Below, in pieces: positions 47,149 to 59,831 of a DNA stretch of 64,000 nucleotides. The DNA is from Hysterium pulicare CBS 123377 (taxonomy: Eukaryota; Ascomycota; Dothideomycetes; Hysteriales; Hysteriaceae). The notes beneath the pieces were generated by a model that was given only the letters and a program-made list of their open reading frames with translations, had not been told where the DNA came from and made no database searches. How positions within the stretch are numbered: position 1 is the stretch's first letter; every line of letters starts with the position of its first letter. The DNA is taken from contig AJFK01000037.1 of NCBI GenBank assembly GCA_000467715.1, positions 1 through 64,000 of the forward strand. Reading direction: 5' to 3'. The position numbers and the translations under genes are program-made.

Positions 47149-47917
47149 TATTTCGGGGTGGAGGCTAGTTGCTCGCGAGAATAGTTTAATGGTTGTATAG
47201 GTTTCTTTCGTGCGAGACGACAAGATTTAAACATGGTGGACGGGCGCGGGAAACATGGGGGAGAGTATATATTCTGGAAATGGAGTTGCACAATGTCGAC
47301 GCGCAGTGATCCTCGGCAGGCGGCGCTAGTGGAGCTTGTAGAAATGATTCCAACAAAGGCAGCTTCGTGGGGAGTTTTCAACAATGTCTTTGTGAGGAGA
47401 GTGAAGCGTTGCGAAGAGTATTAACGGTGCATAATGTGGGATTACCATCTGAAACAATGCGTGTTCTCAAACAACCATGTTCAGATTTACCCTAATTGGC
47501 GAGCACCACCTCTGTATTCCCAGCTCATGCAGTGTTCCACGAAGCTTACCAAATCAGAGAGGGAACAACGCGCTTGACATTCAAGTTCTTTCGTTCACGT
47601 GTGGTCAGAGTGAATTACGATCAAGCTTCATGAAAGATAAAAAATACATAGATTCCAGCGACTAATCAATCATACAAGTTCAGATATCGACGCATGAGAC
47701 GGAAGTGCCAGCCAGCGCCGTGCTTTCCTTTTGTCGTCATTTCCGATCGACGGGAGTATCCTATGTTTTCCCTAACTCCTAACAGACTCTAGTCTCTCAA
47801 TGAGAATCCCATATTGCATGCGCGCAACACTCCTAACAATGATGTGGATCGGGGACGCGCTGGTCAAAGACGAATATCGATCGCATTGCGCGATATTGCC
47901 TCGACCGTGACCATGCT
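47149..47917. other. Intergenic spacer
   Basis: Hook promoter side and 3' side of the inhibitor gene. No element stands out. Confidence 0.5.
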
Positions 47918-48372
47918 CTAGTTGTTATTGTTGATTGACACAACTTGGTCCTCTTCGATGATTGCGTTGAACTTTGATCCCCAAGCTTGGACGTTTTCCA
48001 GGACGGCGGCGGGAGCATTACAGGCAAATCCCCTATGACAATGTCAGATTGCTAGTAGTTCAGGATGTCCGAGAAGGATCCTACTTTATGATATCTGCGT
48101 CAAATTAGCTTTGTAAATGTACCTGGAGGGACTAGAGAGTACTCACAGTATTCATGTGTGATTTGACCACCCTGAAGCACACACGTTAGCAGATGCTACC
48201 TTGACCGGAATCCCCCTTTGCGTACAGCTTTAACAATAGCATCCTTCGCCTGCGAGATAATAGACTCGGGGGTGTCCTTTTGGTAAGAAACAATTACTGC
48301 TTTCTGAGGAGCAACTGCCATGGCCAAGGCGGTAAGTGCGGCCAACAGGAAGGAGAAGAGCGCAAATCTCAT
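47918..48372 (-). CDS. Secreted I9-type (Pbi2-like) protease inhibitor
   Basis: Stand-alone version of the subtilisin propeptide/inhibitor I9 fold, as in yeast proteinase B inhibitor Pbi2. Exons on the complement: 48226-48372, 48147-48171, 48085-48094 and 47918-48032; 99 codons (98 aa). The model depends on a 10-base micro-exon (48085-48094) that joins HEY to IIKGFACNAP; all splice borders are GT/AG and the length closes exactly. Family features are KAVIVSYQKDTPESIISQAK, GGQITHEY, KGFACNAP and a final IEEDQVVSI. Unlike cytosolic Pbi2 it begins with a strong signal peptide (MRFALFSFLLAALTALAMA), so it should enter the secretory path and could act on vacuolar or external subtilases. No protease domain follows. 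Confidence 0.82.
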
Positions 48373-48664
48373 GACGGCGGTGATGTTTACGAGATCGATA
48401 CTTGATGGTGATAGTGGTGTGTTGTAGTAGTGCTTTGTGTCGATGCTGTGAATGGAGGGGCGTAGGATTCACTCTAGCTATCACGGTGAGGAATGCGGAG
48501 ATGCGGTCATACCTTCCGGAACAAAGACCACCAAGTCTTGGCATTGCTGACTGATCTCGCTGCCAAGCAACTCTGGTCCTTCACTTCCCGACATTCAACG
48601 AGCAGCCTCCATCAACGAACCCTTACTCACCACACCACTGCCTCCTCGCCGTGCATTCAACATC

Positions 48665-48705
48665 TCTTCTTCCCTTCTTCCCTTCTTCCCTTCTTCCTTT
48701 TCTTC
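48665..48705 (+). repeat. TTCTTCCC microsatellite
   Basis: About five tandem copies of the 8-base unit TTCTTCCC with minor decay. It lies in the shared upstream region (48373-49214) of the inhibitor gene (-) and PCF11 (+). Confidence 0.85.
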
Positions 48706-49214
48706 AGTCATTTCCTCCAGCAAACAAAACAGCTCCCGCAAGCTCCACCGTACGACCGCCTTCAGCTCCGCCTTGCGCACATAGGGCTGTTTGCCCTCCT
48801 GCTCTTACCTGACCACAAACTGTGCGCTTTTGCCTTCTCTGCATCAAGGATTGCACAAATATTTGCTCTTGGTGGATTACGGGCGGTGTTGAACATTCTG
48901 GGGTTGTTAGGCGGCGGCAGGTGGTGGGAAGTTTTGTCGCCGGCCAGGTCCACACTTGAATGATACCCACAGTTCTTGCCTTGTGCTATCATAGCTAGCA
49001 ACGATTCAAAACCCTTTCATTTTCTGTGTCAAAGAGAGAGGAAGAAGTTGAACACTGTTCGTCTGACAGCGGACCGTCAGCCTGCAGGAGTGGTTGCGAG
49101 ACGACCAAGCACAAAGCTCAATAGCTCCATCCTAATTTGTCTTACTTGCAAATAGCTCGACTCTAACATTAGCATTTGCCCTGAACTTGTTTCAAGAAAA
49201 CGAACCTGCCCATC

Positions 49215-51537
49215 ATGTCTTTACCCTCCGCCGAAGTTGCTGCTGACTTCAAAGACGCTCTGCAAGACTTGAAGATCAATAGTAGACCTGAAATAAGCAA
49301 TCTAACAATCATCGCGAAAGAGAACACAGAGCATGCGCAGGCAATATCGCGAGAGCTGGAAAACCACATCAAAACGGTGAGTATGGTGAATGGTGAATGG
49401 GTCTTGGCACTGTCACATGTTCCTCATAATTTTTAAATCTGCCCCATCGAAATTGAGAATAACTCGGAAGACTAATTCCTCACAGACACGACCTGAGTGG
49501 AAACTACCCGCTCTCTACGTACTTGATTCCATCGTGAAAAACGTCGGCACGCCATACACCGTTTATCTCGGTCGCAACCTTTACCGGACTTTCATGGATG
49601 CTTACACCCTCATGGACATGCCCACCAGAAAGGCCATGGAGGGTTTACTCAAGACTTGGAAACAGCCAGTTCCAGAAGCCATGGATACCCGTCCGGTCTT
49701 TCCAGCTGACGTGACTCGAGATATCGAGAATGCTCTGATCAAGTACAGAACAGTAGCCATCCAGCAACAAGCGCTATCACAGAAACAGGCTTTTCAGCAC
49801 AATGTCGCCGCGAGGCCTATGCCAAATTCCCCTTGGAGGAATACTCCCACTCCACCGCAGAACGTCTCGCGATATACTCCTTCTAACGATCCTCGCATTC
49901 GACAGGTCAGTCTACCATTCATAAGCCCGCTCATTTCTTTACTAACGCCTGACCTGAAGCCCATGCCACAGCCTTACGGAGCTCAGTACCCTCCGTCAGC
50001 AACACCTCCGACTCAGTTTCAAGCTCCCACGCCGAACTATCATGATAGGAGTGCATCTGTTGACCTAGACAAGCTCAACTCTGACCTGGACAGATTGATC
50101 CAGGCAGCCAAAACTGATTGGGCATCAAATCCGGCTGATACAGGTATCCAACAAAAATTAAAGGCACTTCTTGATCTTCAAACCATTCTCAGAACTCAAC
50201 ACCTACCTCCAGATCAAGTTAGGCAAATCCAAGCTCAAGTCATGCAACTGACCCCCGCTCCTCGAGCTACAACGATGCCTCCAGCTCCAATGCCACCAGT
50301 CATTCAGTCTCCCCAGCAGCATGCTTCACCTCACTTTCCACCCTCGAACGCACCTTTGAATCTAGCACAGATACTTGCTCAAGCGCAAGCTAGACAGCCA
50401 GTGGCTCCGTCACCAACACCGACTTCGCTGCCTGAGATCTTCAGGCAATCTGCTACGCCGACGCAACCTTCATCAACACCCATGGGCCTACCACAATTAT
50501 TTGCAACCCCGACCCCATCTGCTCCGGCTCCCCCAGCTCCAGCACCTTCTAATCCTCCTTCACTTGCGCAATTACTTCAGCAATTCCAACCCCCTACATC
50601 ATCTGCCCCGCAGTCTCAGCCTCAGCCAATTTCTCTTGCACAGTTAATGCCACAACCAACTGCTTCAGCCCCGGTCATTGGAAGTACGGAGTGGTTGTTA
50701 GCGGCTTTGAAGGCGCAGAATCTAATTCCAAATTCTGGAACACCATCCCTCCCTCAGAGTGGTATGGGAGGTCTAGCTTCTGCTCCAATGGCTCGATCAG
50801 GGTCGGGAGGGGTACGAGTGGGAAATGATGCAGAATTGACTACAGCATCAATGAAGAAGTAAGTGAGGGAACGGACACTCGTCATATGTGCTAACTTTGT
50901 TCTCAGGCCTCGTCTCAATCTCATCGCGAAACTTTACGAAGCGCTACCCAACCAGTGCGCAACCTGCGGTCGGCGTTTTGAGAGCACGCCCAAAGGTAAA
51001 GAGATGAAGGCACGGCATATGGATTGGCATTTCAAGGTCAAAGATCCGGATGCTGCGAAGCGCGGTATTCATCGTAGTTGGTATATCAACGAGCGAGTAA
51101 GTTGAAACAAGACAATCTTCAACATCTTCGGGTTGCTAATAGTACCTCAGGACTGGATAGACTACCGCGAAACGGATGATGCAGCCCCTCAACAAGCACG
51201 AAACGGCGCGACGGATGCTTCTGGTGCAGCGCTAGCTACGAAGAAAGAAACGAAGGACAACTACATCTCCGTCCCTACAGATGCAGCGCTCGTACACGCT
51301 CCCTGCCCCATCTGCCAAGAGAAGTTCGAGCCCCAATGGCTGGTGGAAGCGAACGATTTCGTCTGGATGGATGCCGTCAAAGTCAACGGCAAGATCTATC
51401 ACGCGACCTGCTGGGAAGAATACAGTAGAGGAAGTAGTGCCGTTGCAGTCGGAGGCAAAAGCACTCCAGACTCGATACTTGGCAAGCGGAAGGCTGAGGT
51501 GAGCCCAAATGGCCTGTACAAGAAAGTACGGGTTTAG
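49215..51537 (+). CDS. PCF11: Cleavage and polyadenylation factor Pcf11
   Basis: CF IA subunit that binds the RNA polymerase II CTD and couples 3' cleavage to termination. Exons 49215-49376, 49486-49905, 49960-50858, 50907-51096 and 51151-51537 give 686 codons (685 aa). Residues 1-~140 form the CTD-interacting domain (KLPALYVLDSIVKNVGTPYT, MPTRKAMEGLLKTWK). A long Pro/Gln/Ala-rich middle contains a short helical block (DLDRLIQAAKTDWASN). The C-terminus has two zinc modules: CATCGRRF with downstream H..H (Cys511, Cys514) and CPICQEKF with a distal HATCW (Cys609, Cys612). These are the Clp1-binding region in yeast. The third exon may start at 49960 or 49972, as both acceptors keep frame (685 or 681 aa). 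Confidence 0.93.
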
Positions 51538-52405
51538 ACTGATGGTCATTTCAAGGGTCATGATTTCGAGCATACGCGAGTGAAGGCTTGGTAAATGGGT
51601 GGATATATGATTTGCGATTCTTCATGGCATGCATAGCAAGGAGTTTGGCGGACCAGGAAGCATATTTGTGGCATTTGCTGAGTTGAAATGGTGCGTTTTA
51701 TGGGTAGCACACACGGTCTTACACGAGGTGTACGCAATGGTCCAGCTCAAGATACCTCCATGACTGACCTAGACCCGGGAAATACACCGATACAACATGC
51801 AATCGACCTATTGAAGGTTTATTACGAGACTGCATTAATTCTACAACAAGTCAAGCCTAGGCATAGAAGATGCCGTTCATGTTTCATGCTAGTACTCATT
51901 TAAATACAAAAACCTTTATTTCGACCATAGTCAATTGAACGTGAAGCTCGCAAATACCGATGATAGTAAAGAGCGTTGGCTTAGTACCCGACAAGGTCTC
52001 TTCCAACGCCACGTGCCTTCAGCCAAGAAAGCTCCCTCGGATGCGGCAAGCAGTCGTCGCACCGTTTTCTCGAGTGTGTCTCGGAGGCATAGCTTCTCTC
52101 ACGATACTAAAGATCCATGGTCGCTGAAAGTCAATTCCCTAAACTTGTGGTGTTGAAGATACGTGTAAGCAACCCTCGATCGCTATCCGACCTCGGCGTT
52201 TGGTCTTATTTTTCCGCGATTCCAGCCGGGGCAGCGGACCAAGGTCTGTGAGCCGCAGTAGCTTCCAACCTCACTTCAACACGAAAGCTCATCCATTTTC
52301 GTTTTCCATCTTCCCGTCCATTGTGCCACCATTCTTTTGTTCACAACACCGCGCGACCCTCCTATCCTCCCTACTCCTCCCTATTTCTCCAGGTTTTGAG
52401 GCACA
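51538..52405. other. Intergenic spacer
   Basis: Space between PCF11 and ADK1. The last ~150 bases are a pyrimidine-rich leader of ADK1. Nothing else recognised. Confidence 0.5.
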
Positions 52406-53429
<1,024 letters not shown>

Positions 53430-54052
53430 ACGAAGCGTATGTTGGCATCTGATGGATCTACGTGGCGGGATTAAGGCAAAAAGGTGGACATTTGGCAAAT
53501 CGGCATTGATGTTGACGAGGTTCTGAATTGGGTTATTTCGCCATTTTTCAGACAGCACGCTCAGGATATGTTTCAGTAAAAGTTTCACGTACGCCTACTT
53601 TGCCGCGGGTGGGCGAAGGAATGTGCACATAGGTAAAGTAATGGTACGGTTGCCTGTTCATGTAATTGTAAAGATTGGGTTCAATAGGCGGTGGGTTTTG
53701 GCATCCCGTAACTGTATCATTTCGATTAGAAAACCGTGGGTTTCCGCCAACTTCTTACACTTTCTTGCGCGCCGTTCCGTTCTGTGTCCTCGAGCATTCA
53801 AGTCGCGCGAAGAAGCTGAGGAAAGAATATCAAGGTAAGGGTAGTGTGGTGAAGGTCTGCGTAGGTGCTGTCCCTTCTCAAGCGGTGTAACCCTAAGACG
53901 GCATTTCTTGGCAGTTGATATTGATTATCGTCGCACCTTCTTCCTTCACTGCTCACCACACCTTCCCGTCTCTGCCCTTGCGCACCTCAAAAATCTGCTC
54001 ATCTGAGCGTCCACGAGGCTCCAGGTTTGCAATTTCCCTCGCATCCACAGCC
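53430..54052. other. Intergenic spacer
   Basis: No feature recognised between ADK1 and the small unknown gene. Confidence 0.45.
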
Positions 54053-54708
54053 ATGGAGGTCCGCGAAGAGTAAGTTCATTCATCTCGACCCACGTCCTCG
54101 CTCGACTGACACCGCTCTTTATTGAACTGCAACTGCTGAAACGTCTGGAGACTCTCCGCAAAACTGGCTACTTCCCGAGCGCTGTTTCGCCTTCTGGTAC
54201 TCACGTCTTCTCCAACAGAATCATGACAGCCATTTCTTCTGGCAAATCGTGCACTCCCAGAATGGTTGACAACACCCCCGAGGAGCAAGACTACGATTAC
54301 CCCGAATTGAAACGTCTACCACGAGACTCATTCCCAAAGTACTGGAGCCGTTCCATGGATAATTACATCTGCCGTCTCGATGCACACGGTGCTCCGCTTC
54401 ACGTCATCGTTCAAGGCATCAAGAAGAAACTCAGAGAACATAACTATACTACCACTTGGGTCACCGCCGGAATGATTGACAAGAGACTTACTATGCTAGA
54501 CATGGATTACCGGCGCATGTACTGGTTGGACGAACTGCAGAAAATGGACAGAGGCTGGGATGTCCGAACGCATGTCATTTCGTGCCTTGACCATCAATCA
54601 GACGGGGTCAATTCCAGCCGGGACACTCCGCGCACAAGCTCGTCGTCAGCACCTCCCAAGCGATCGTCAATGACGCCGCTTTCCGATTCCATGATGTTTG
54701 CGGACTGA
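54053..54708 (+). CDS. Conserved-looking small protein of unknown function
   Basis: Best model: exons 54053-54069 and 54219-54708, 169 codons (168 aa), starting MEVREEIMTAISSGKSC. The donor GTAAGT follows the fifth codon, the acceptor is CAACAG, and the frame closes. The alternative is to start at the ATG at 54223 (161 aa). The body (YPELKRLPRDSFPKYWSRSM, then LDAHGAPLHVIVQGIKKKLR and TAGMIDKRLTMLDMDYRRMY) looks like a folded, basic, helical domain, possibly DNA-binding, but I do not recognise a family. The C-terminus is Ser/Thr-rich. The 149-base intron ends in ~95 bases that are open in the downstream frame and read like coding sequence, so a second 5' end is possible. Confidence 0.65.
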
Positions 54709-55264
54709 GGGCAATGAGACATCCGGGTAAGCCGAGTTTGGTGGCATGTTCAAATGCCTTCACTAACGCTCGGCAGATGCACAGAAACGATACAAAAAAT
54801 AGATCCACTACGATAATGTCATTTGGAGTCAGGATATCATTTGGAATGATATCAATGTTTGCTTTACTTGTTCACTGCAACTTGTTCTAGATGGTACATG
54901 TTTCACGAAACCCTCTCAGTGTACATTTGGTGCGAGACTACATATCGCAATGCACGAGAGTACCAGATATTGGCTTTATTGATAACCCGATAATTCTCAC
55001 GGTTAGTTGACGACCATCGAAATAGAAGGCTACTGTCTAAGTTACTCATGATATTGCTCTTGCGCTCTTATCCTATTATGGGCTGAAGCTTTGACCCCCA
55101 CATTTGGATTTTGTGGGTTCCAAGGTTTGGCTACTGCGCCTCCAACGCCCACATATCGTGATGGACCTGCATCAATGGTTCATGAGGCTGCATAACTGCC
55201 TACACCTTAAATTCACCTCCTCACTTGTCGACTTAGATCCTCGCAAGTCAAACCTACAGCGCTA
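54709..55264. other. Intergenic spacer at the edge of the right array
   Basis: No gene or clear promoter module. A CTTAAATTC near 55207 is a poor TATA candidate for the short ORF at 55265-55474. Confidence 0.35.
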
Positions 55265-55712
55265 ATGAAGCCATATCATATCACAGCACATTGGCAAAGG
55301 CTCCTTTCTCTAACTCTACATCACTTCCATTTTGTCCTGTCAATTTCCTTTACATCTGAGTTTTGGACCTGTACGAAAAGGTCAAGTGTGAACAAGGCCA
55401 AGATCTCCGACGACGCCCAGGAAGTGGTATTTCTCAGCCTCCCAAGCCATGATCTCGCTATCTCTCCCTCTTAATAGGCTCTTGCGGTTTCTACTCGACT
55501 TCAACTTCGGCGATTGGTGTTCCTACCTATGACACACAGACGGATAGAACGACAGAGGGGTTGAATCTTCAACCCTTCACCTCGCGGCGCATCGTCTATC
55601 TGGAAGTAGCGCGAGGACTCTACTAGCAACCTTGTTCCTTATCCAGCATTTACATATGTAGATTTGCTTATCTTCAAAAATATCAACTTCACACGACTCC
55701 AACGCTGGCTAA

Positions 55713-55976
55713 ATGATCTCGGTTTTGGAGATATACACCCTATCACGCCGTCCTCTTCGCGATCATATAACCTCCAACCAAGTTGGCGAGCTCCTATCCT
55801 GCGTGTCTATGCTCCAAGACCTCAAAGCGGCTATCACGGTTGTGCCTCCGGGCATGGTTAGAGAGTGGAAGAGAAGCAGTAGGGAGAAAATATTGCGAAG
55901 ATTAATCGATACGCTATCGATACGCTGGCAGATCCCTAGGTTTGCCGATGTGTACGGAGGTGAAAAGTATACTTAA
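55713..55976 (+). pseudogene. Possible remnant of a host gene
   Basis: An 87-codon ORF reads like real protein (LRDHITSNQVGELLSCVSML ... FADVYGGEKYT). A second coding-like stretch lies upstream in another frame, around 55490-55620. No start, splice pair or family could be established. It may be the last exon of an unrecognised gene, a decayed gene, or chance. Confidence 0.25.
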
Positions 55977-56092
55977 TCGGTTTAGGAAAGTCAATATCTC
56001 ATTGGTCGTGTCTCTCTGTGTCTAGGAAAGAAATCATATTACCCGGCTCCCAAGATCGTACTTCCTACACCGCTCCTTCAAATTCTACACTG

Positions 56093-56154
56093 CTCACGTC
56101 ATCCTGATCTCGCGATTCCCACTGCTCCCTCCCCTTCCTTCCAGTCTATATAAG
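56093..56154 (+). promoter_or_regulatory. Array module at 56.1 kb (rightward half clear)
   Basis: CTCACGTCA (56093-56101) precedes TATATAAG (56147-56154) and a CT-rich leader. The first ATG runs straight into a stop. A downstream frame reads VTWFWVQKCLVLQEKG. The leftward TATA is not convincing. Confidence 0.4.
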
Positions 56155-56675
56155 CCTCCTCCCCTCTCCTTTCTAGATTTTATTTCTCACATACCCCTCT
56201 CAACCTGATGTGAGCCGAAAGGTTCAACACGAAAGTCACATGGTTCTGGGTCCAGAAATGTCTGGTACTGCAAGAAAAGGGACTTTTCCGAGAACTTGAA
56301 TTATTCAAGTGAATGAGGTCAGTACCAAAGCGCACTACTGCAGCAGCTGATGCGGAGGGTCTATGCGGGCGCCGAAGCAACATTTGAATCGCGGACCATT
56401 ATATGCTTGGGATTTGTGGGAGCGACATAACTGGGAGATATAAGATTGGGCAGGTGGGGGGTGTGCTTCATCTCTCGGTTTTGATTCAGCGAGTCATGAT
56501 GATGTCCTTCATCATTATATGATGCTGTGGTTCTTTATTCTTTGATCTAGACCTTGCAATATCCCAGTCTTCTATTACGCCGTCGCGAAGACCGAAAGAA
56601 CTTCCCATGCATTAGCAGATCATCTACGTGTTTAGGACAATCCCACCAAACCATGAAAAATCCCTCGGTCGGGTG

Positions 56676-56744
56676 TTCAAGCAGATCTCGAGATCCCATT
56701 GAGAACTCTTAGTTCCAATATTCAAGCAGATCTTGAGATGCCAT
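56676..56744 (+). repeat. Short direct duplication in a module leader
   Basis: A 24-base segment at 56676-56699 is repeated at 56721-56744 with 22 of 24 positions identical. Both begin TTCAAGCAGATCT. The second copy contains, on the complement, an ATG of the MAS type at 56744. Confidence 0.7.
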
Positions 56745-56839
56745 CAATCCGGGACGCACATCGTGTTGAAACTCTTGAATGGCTCTGCTATCTGTGTAGG
56801 TGTAAAGGAAAAGAGAAAAGAGAGAGCAGATCGAGAGGT

Positions 56840-56931
56840 TTTATATGCGACTCAGGAATGATATCCAGGTACTCTGCTTTGTCACATGACCATCGAATTA
56901 ACCCCTTTTCCACTTTTGTTGGGTATATAAA
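56840..56931. promoter_or_regulatory. Array module at 56.9 kb
   Basis: Leftward TATAAA (56840-56845), near-palindromic core GTCACATGACC (56881-56891) and rightward TATATAAA (56924-56931). The right leader leads to ATGGTAAGG at 56983, in which a 5' splice-site-like GTAAGG immediately follows the ATG. Confidence 0.55.
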
Positions 56932-57533
56932 CACTTTGCGAGCTCCAGTTTGCAGACCTTCTTTCTCTACATTTCGCGAATCATGGTAAGGATCACATTG
57001 TGGAAGGGGACCCATCCCATGGCCCTGGTGTCAATATTGGTATTCGAGGGAAATATATGGAACTGCGGACATTAAATTCCCTCAGGGCGATGCTATTATG
57101 TGGCGGAGTTGGTGCGGGCGGCGTGGATGGTTCAATACCTCACTGAATCTACGTTGATGTGGCGGTTGGGGATTCCGGGATGAAGGGGGTGATTGCTGTG
57201 TGTAAATATTTCACAGTGGTCGCGAGTGCTAATCTTTTTTATCATCACCGAATCGTAATGTCTGCCATCGCCAGAACAGTATTTCAAGAGGTAGTCCTCC
57301 AACTGTATTCAGTAACCACCGAGAGCACTCTTCGCCATAGTTCCGTTGTGAGAGATATTTTTGGACAAGTCCCCAACCCAGTCCGCAGAACGATGGGGGT
57401 CCTTGTGTTGGACGATTTGTTCCGGCTCCAGAAGGCCATTCCATTCTCTGACCCCCGTTGTGTAGCAGATTCAACTACTCCAACATGTATGAGGAGAAGA
57501 AAAGAAGACAGTAGGAGCGAGAGTATAGCCGGT

Positions 57534-57627
57534 TTTATATCATTTCCGGAAGAGAATACTGCGGCGGTCACGGGGATGCTTACGTGAGTTGGTTCCGCAT
57601 CCCCAAAAATTCTCAAGGCAATATAAA
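57534..57627. promoter_or_regulatory. Array module at 57.6 kb
   Basis: Leftward TATAAA (57534-57539), core GTCACGGGG (57567-57575) and rightward TATAAA (57622-57627). ATGs follow at 57486 (left) and 57697/57704 (right). Confidence 0.55.
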
Positions 57628-58282
57628 CCTCTCACTTCTCTTCTTCCAGGTCTATCTTTACTCAAAACAATCCGCAATCCAATCGGAAGCGAAACAATGC
57701 GACATGAAGATGAATTTGATGAATCGCATGCGTTCGCGGTCATTCAATGTCTATTATACTAAAGACCGAAGTGAACCATGTCCACCGTAAAGAGAGTCAA
57801 CCAACAAATGTGCGCCGGAGGAGCTGAAATGTCAACCCAATACGTTCAACCCTTGTATGTGGACTGGCGGAGGAATCCGGCTGGGAAGGATACGGCGCAT
57901 CGAATGCTCTCACTTGGCCAGTCTCTAGAGGCAGATTGATGAAGATCATCACCAGAAATTCCTAATTTTCTTCACTCCTGGCTCTCCTTTTTAGGACTCG
58001 GGTGCATATCCTGAGATCCTCCGGTCATTCGAAATCAGACTCTTGAGCACTACACCAAAAAGCCCCGCCACATTAACAGGACTTTCTCTTGTTTTTGGTG
58101 AGCATGTCCACGCCACCGCAGAACCATCCACATGCCGGTTGCTGGAATGTGTTTGATCCAAGAAGCACATCGTTTTCTTTTCGGCGGCTGCTGACTTTTG
58201 ATCGCCGTCCCCCCGCGAACATTGATGTTTCGCTCCGCTGTTGTGACGAAGAAAAAGAGAAGAAAGGATGCTAAGGGGATTG

Positions 58283-58382
58283 ATATATCTTCCTTCCACT
58301 GGGCCTGATCACGGGACTGCTTGAAGAAGCTCTGAGTGCAGCAGTGTCACGAGAGTCAAGGAGAATGTAGGATCTATATAAA
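58283..58382. promoter_or_regulatory. Array module at 58.3 kb
   Basis: A weak leftward TATATC (58283-58288), core ATCACGGGA (58308-58316) and rightward TATATAAA (58375-58382). To the left a 49-codon ORF starts at 58222 (MFAGGRRSKVSSRRK); to the right ATGs lie at 58428 and at 58484 (MASKNGAME). Confidence 0.5.
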
Positions 58383-58998
58383 GCTTCCTCAGTAAGCTCC
58401 TCTGCTCGATTTACTTCTCTACAAGCAATGAGTTTCGAGACCGAAATCATAATCGGATAAGGTTACCCCCCATGGCTCGCCAACATGGCGTCAAAGAATG
58501 GGGCTATGGAGATTGTTGAAGTCAAAAATAACAATAAAATCGACACATGTGGGGGGTGGGCATTGGGAGATGTGAAGCGCCCAATGATCGGTCTCCCGTC
58601 AACTCTGTGGGAGAATAGGGATTAAAGAAGAGAATAGGGGCCTTGTGATTTACGACTTCCTCTGAATAAACCGTAAGTATATTCTTCAGTATTTCGAAAT
58701 GTCGATTTCCAGCATCATCCCTCCAAACTGTTGCTCGACTACCTGGAGTGAGAGCATTATCATCAAACCCTCCAAGCTGCACACGTGACTATATGAAAAG
58801 GTTTTAGCCACGAGTACCCCTAAGACGCCGAAGAGCTCCACAACACCACAGACCATGGCTTTGTCTTCGCTCACATTCTTGGTCCAAGAAGGCCATATGG
58901 TGTATTGGCCAGATAACTTTGTTGCAGCTCAACCGCCGCTGATTGACTTGTGTCTGTGTTTGTGAAGAAGAGAGACGAAGAGGATGGTCAACGAAATC

Positions 58999-59115
58999 TT
59001 TATAGCGCTCTTGCTCGGCTGCCCACGGACTCACTCGTAACACCTTAATGATGAGAGGTCACGGGGCCTACAGGACGTACTCTACCGGTCCGATATTCTG
59101 ATAATCTACATAAAA
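58999..59115. promoter_or_regulatory. Array module at 59.1 kb
   Basis: Leftward TATAAA (58999-59004), core GTCACGGGG (59058-59066) and rightward CATAAAA (59109-59115). The right ATG at 59173 starts MASKSHSIHKHG. On the left the first ATG (58896) overlaps the 15-base palindrome TTCTTGGTCCAAGAA (58876-58890). Confidence 0.5.
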
Positions 59116-59754
59116 GCTTCCAAATCCCCTCACCCTTACTTATCTCTTCATTGTCTCACACTCCTGGAAATCATGGCGTCAAAAAGCCACAGTATCCACA
59201 AGCATGGAGTTCTTTCGTGGACCAAAAAACCGGCGCCGTAAGAGACGATGTTATAGGGTTGGGTGTCAGAGATTTTGAGGGATTCAGTTTCCTGAAATCG
59301 ATCGGCACTATGGAGGCTTAGAGGAGGTATTGATGGAGGGAAAGTAGCCGCGGAGATCTCTTAGCAATTTCCTATGCCAGTTAAGTTCACTAACGTCAGT
59401 GGCAACTTGTGTTTTTTAATCTTCGCAGCCGATGCCGTATTTCATCATCAAAATTTTGAAGTTCTACTATAAACTCCGAGCCAACCTTCCAGCAATGCTT
59501 TTCGCATCCCCATCCACCCGTATTGCAACAAAGGATGCAGATTTGGAGAGACGCCATGTCGTGTATATGTCACGATTTGACCACATTTCCACAAACACTC
59601 ACGAATGGGTCTTCCTATGGAATTCTGGACCTCCATATTTCCCTGCAAATGGTTCTTGAACCCGGAGGCAAACATGGACCATTTTCGTACAAAGCTTTGG
59701 TCATCCGAAGATTCTCGGGCGTGAGCACAAACCGAGAATAAGGAAAGAGAGATA

Positions 59755-59831
59755 TTTATATCTTAGGACAATAGGAGAAAAGTATCACGTGGATCGCTCC
59801 GAGCTTTGCAAGGGTTTGATGTGTATATAAA
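59755..59831. promoter_or_regulatory. Array module at 59.8 kb
   Basis: Leftward TATAAA (59755-59760), core ATCACGTGG (59784-59792) and rightward TATATAAA (59824-59831), the tightest spacing in the array. ATGs follow at 59704 (left) and 59861 (right, MLHKALAERNK). Confidence 0.55.
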
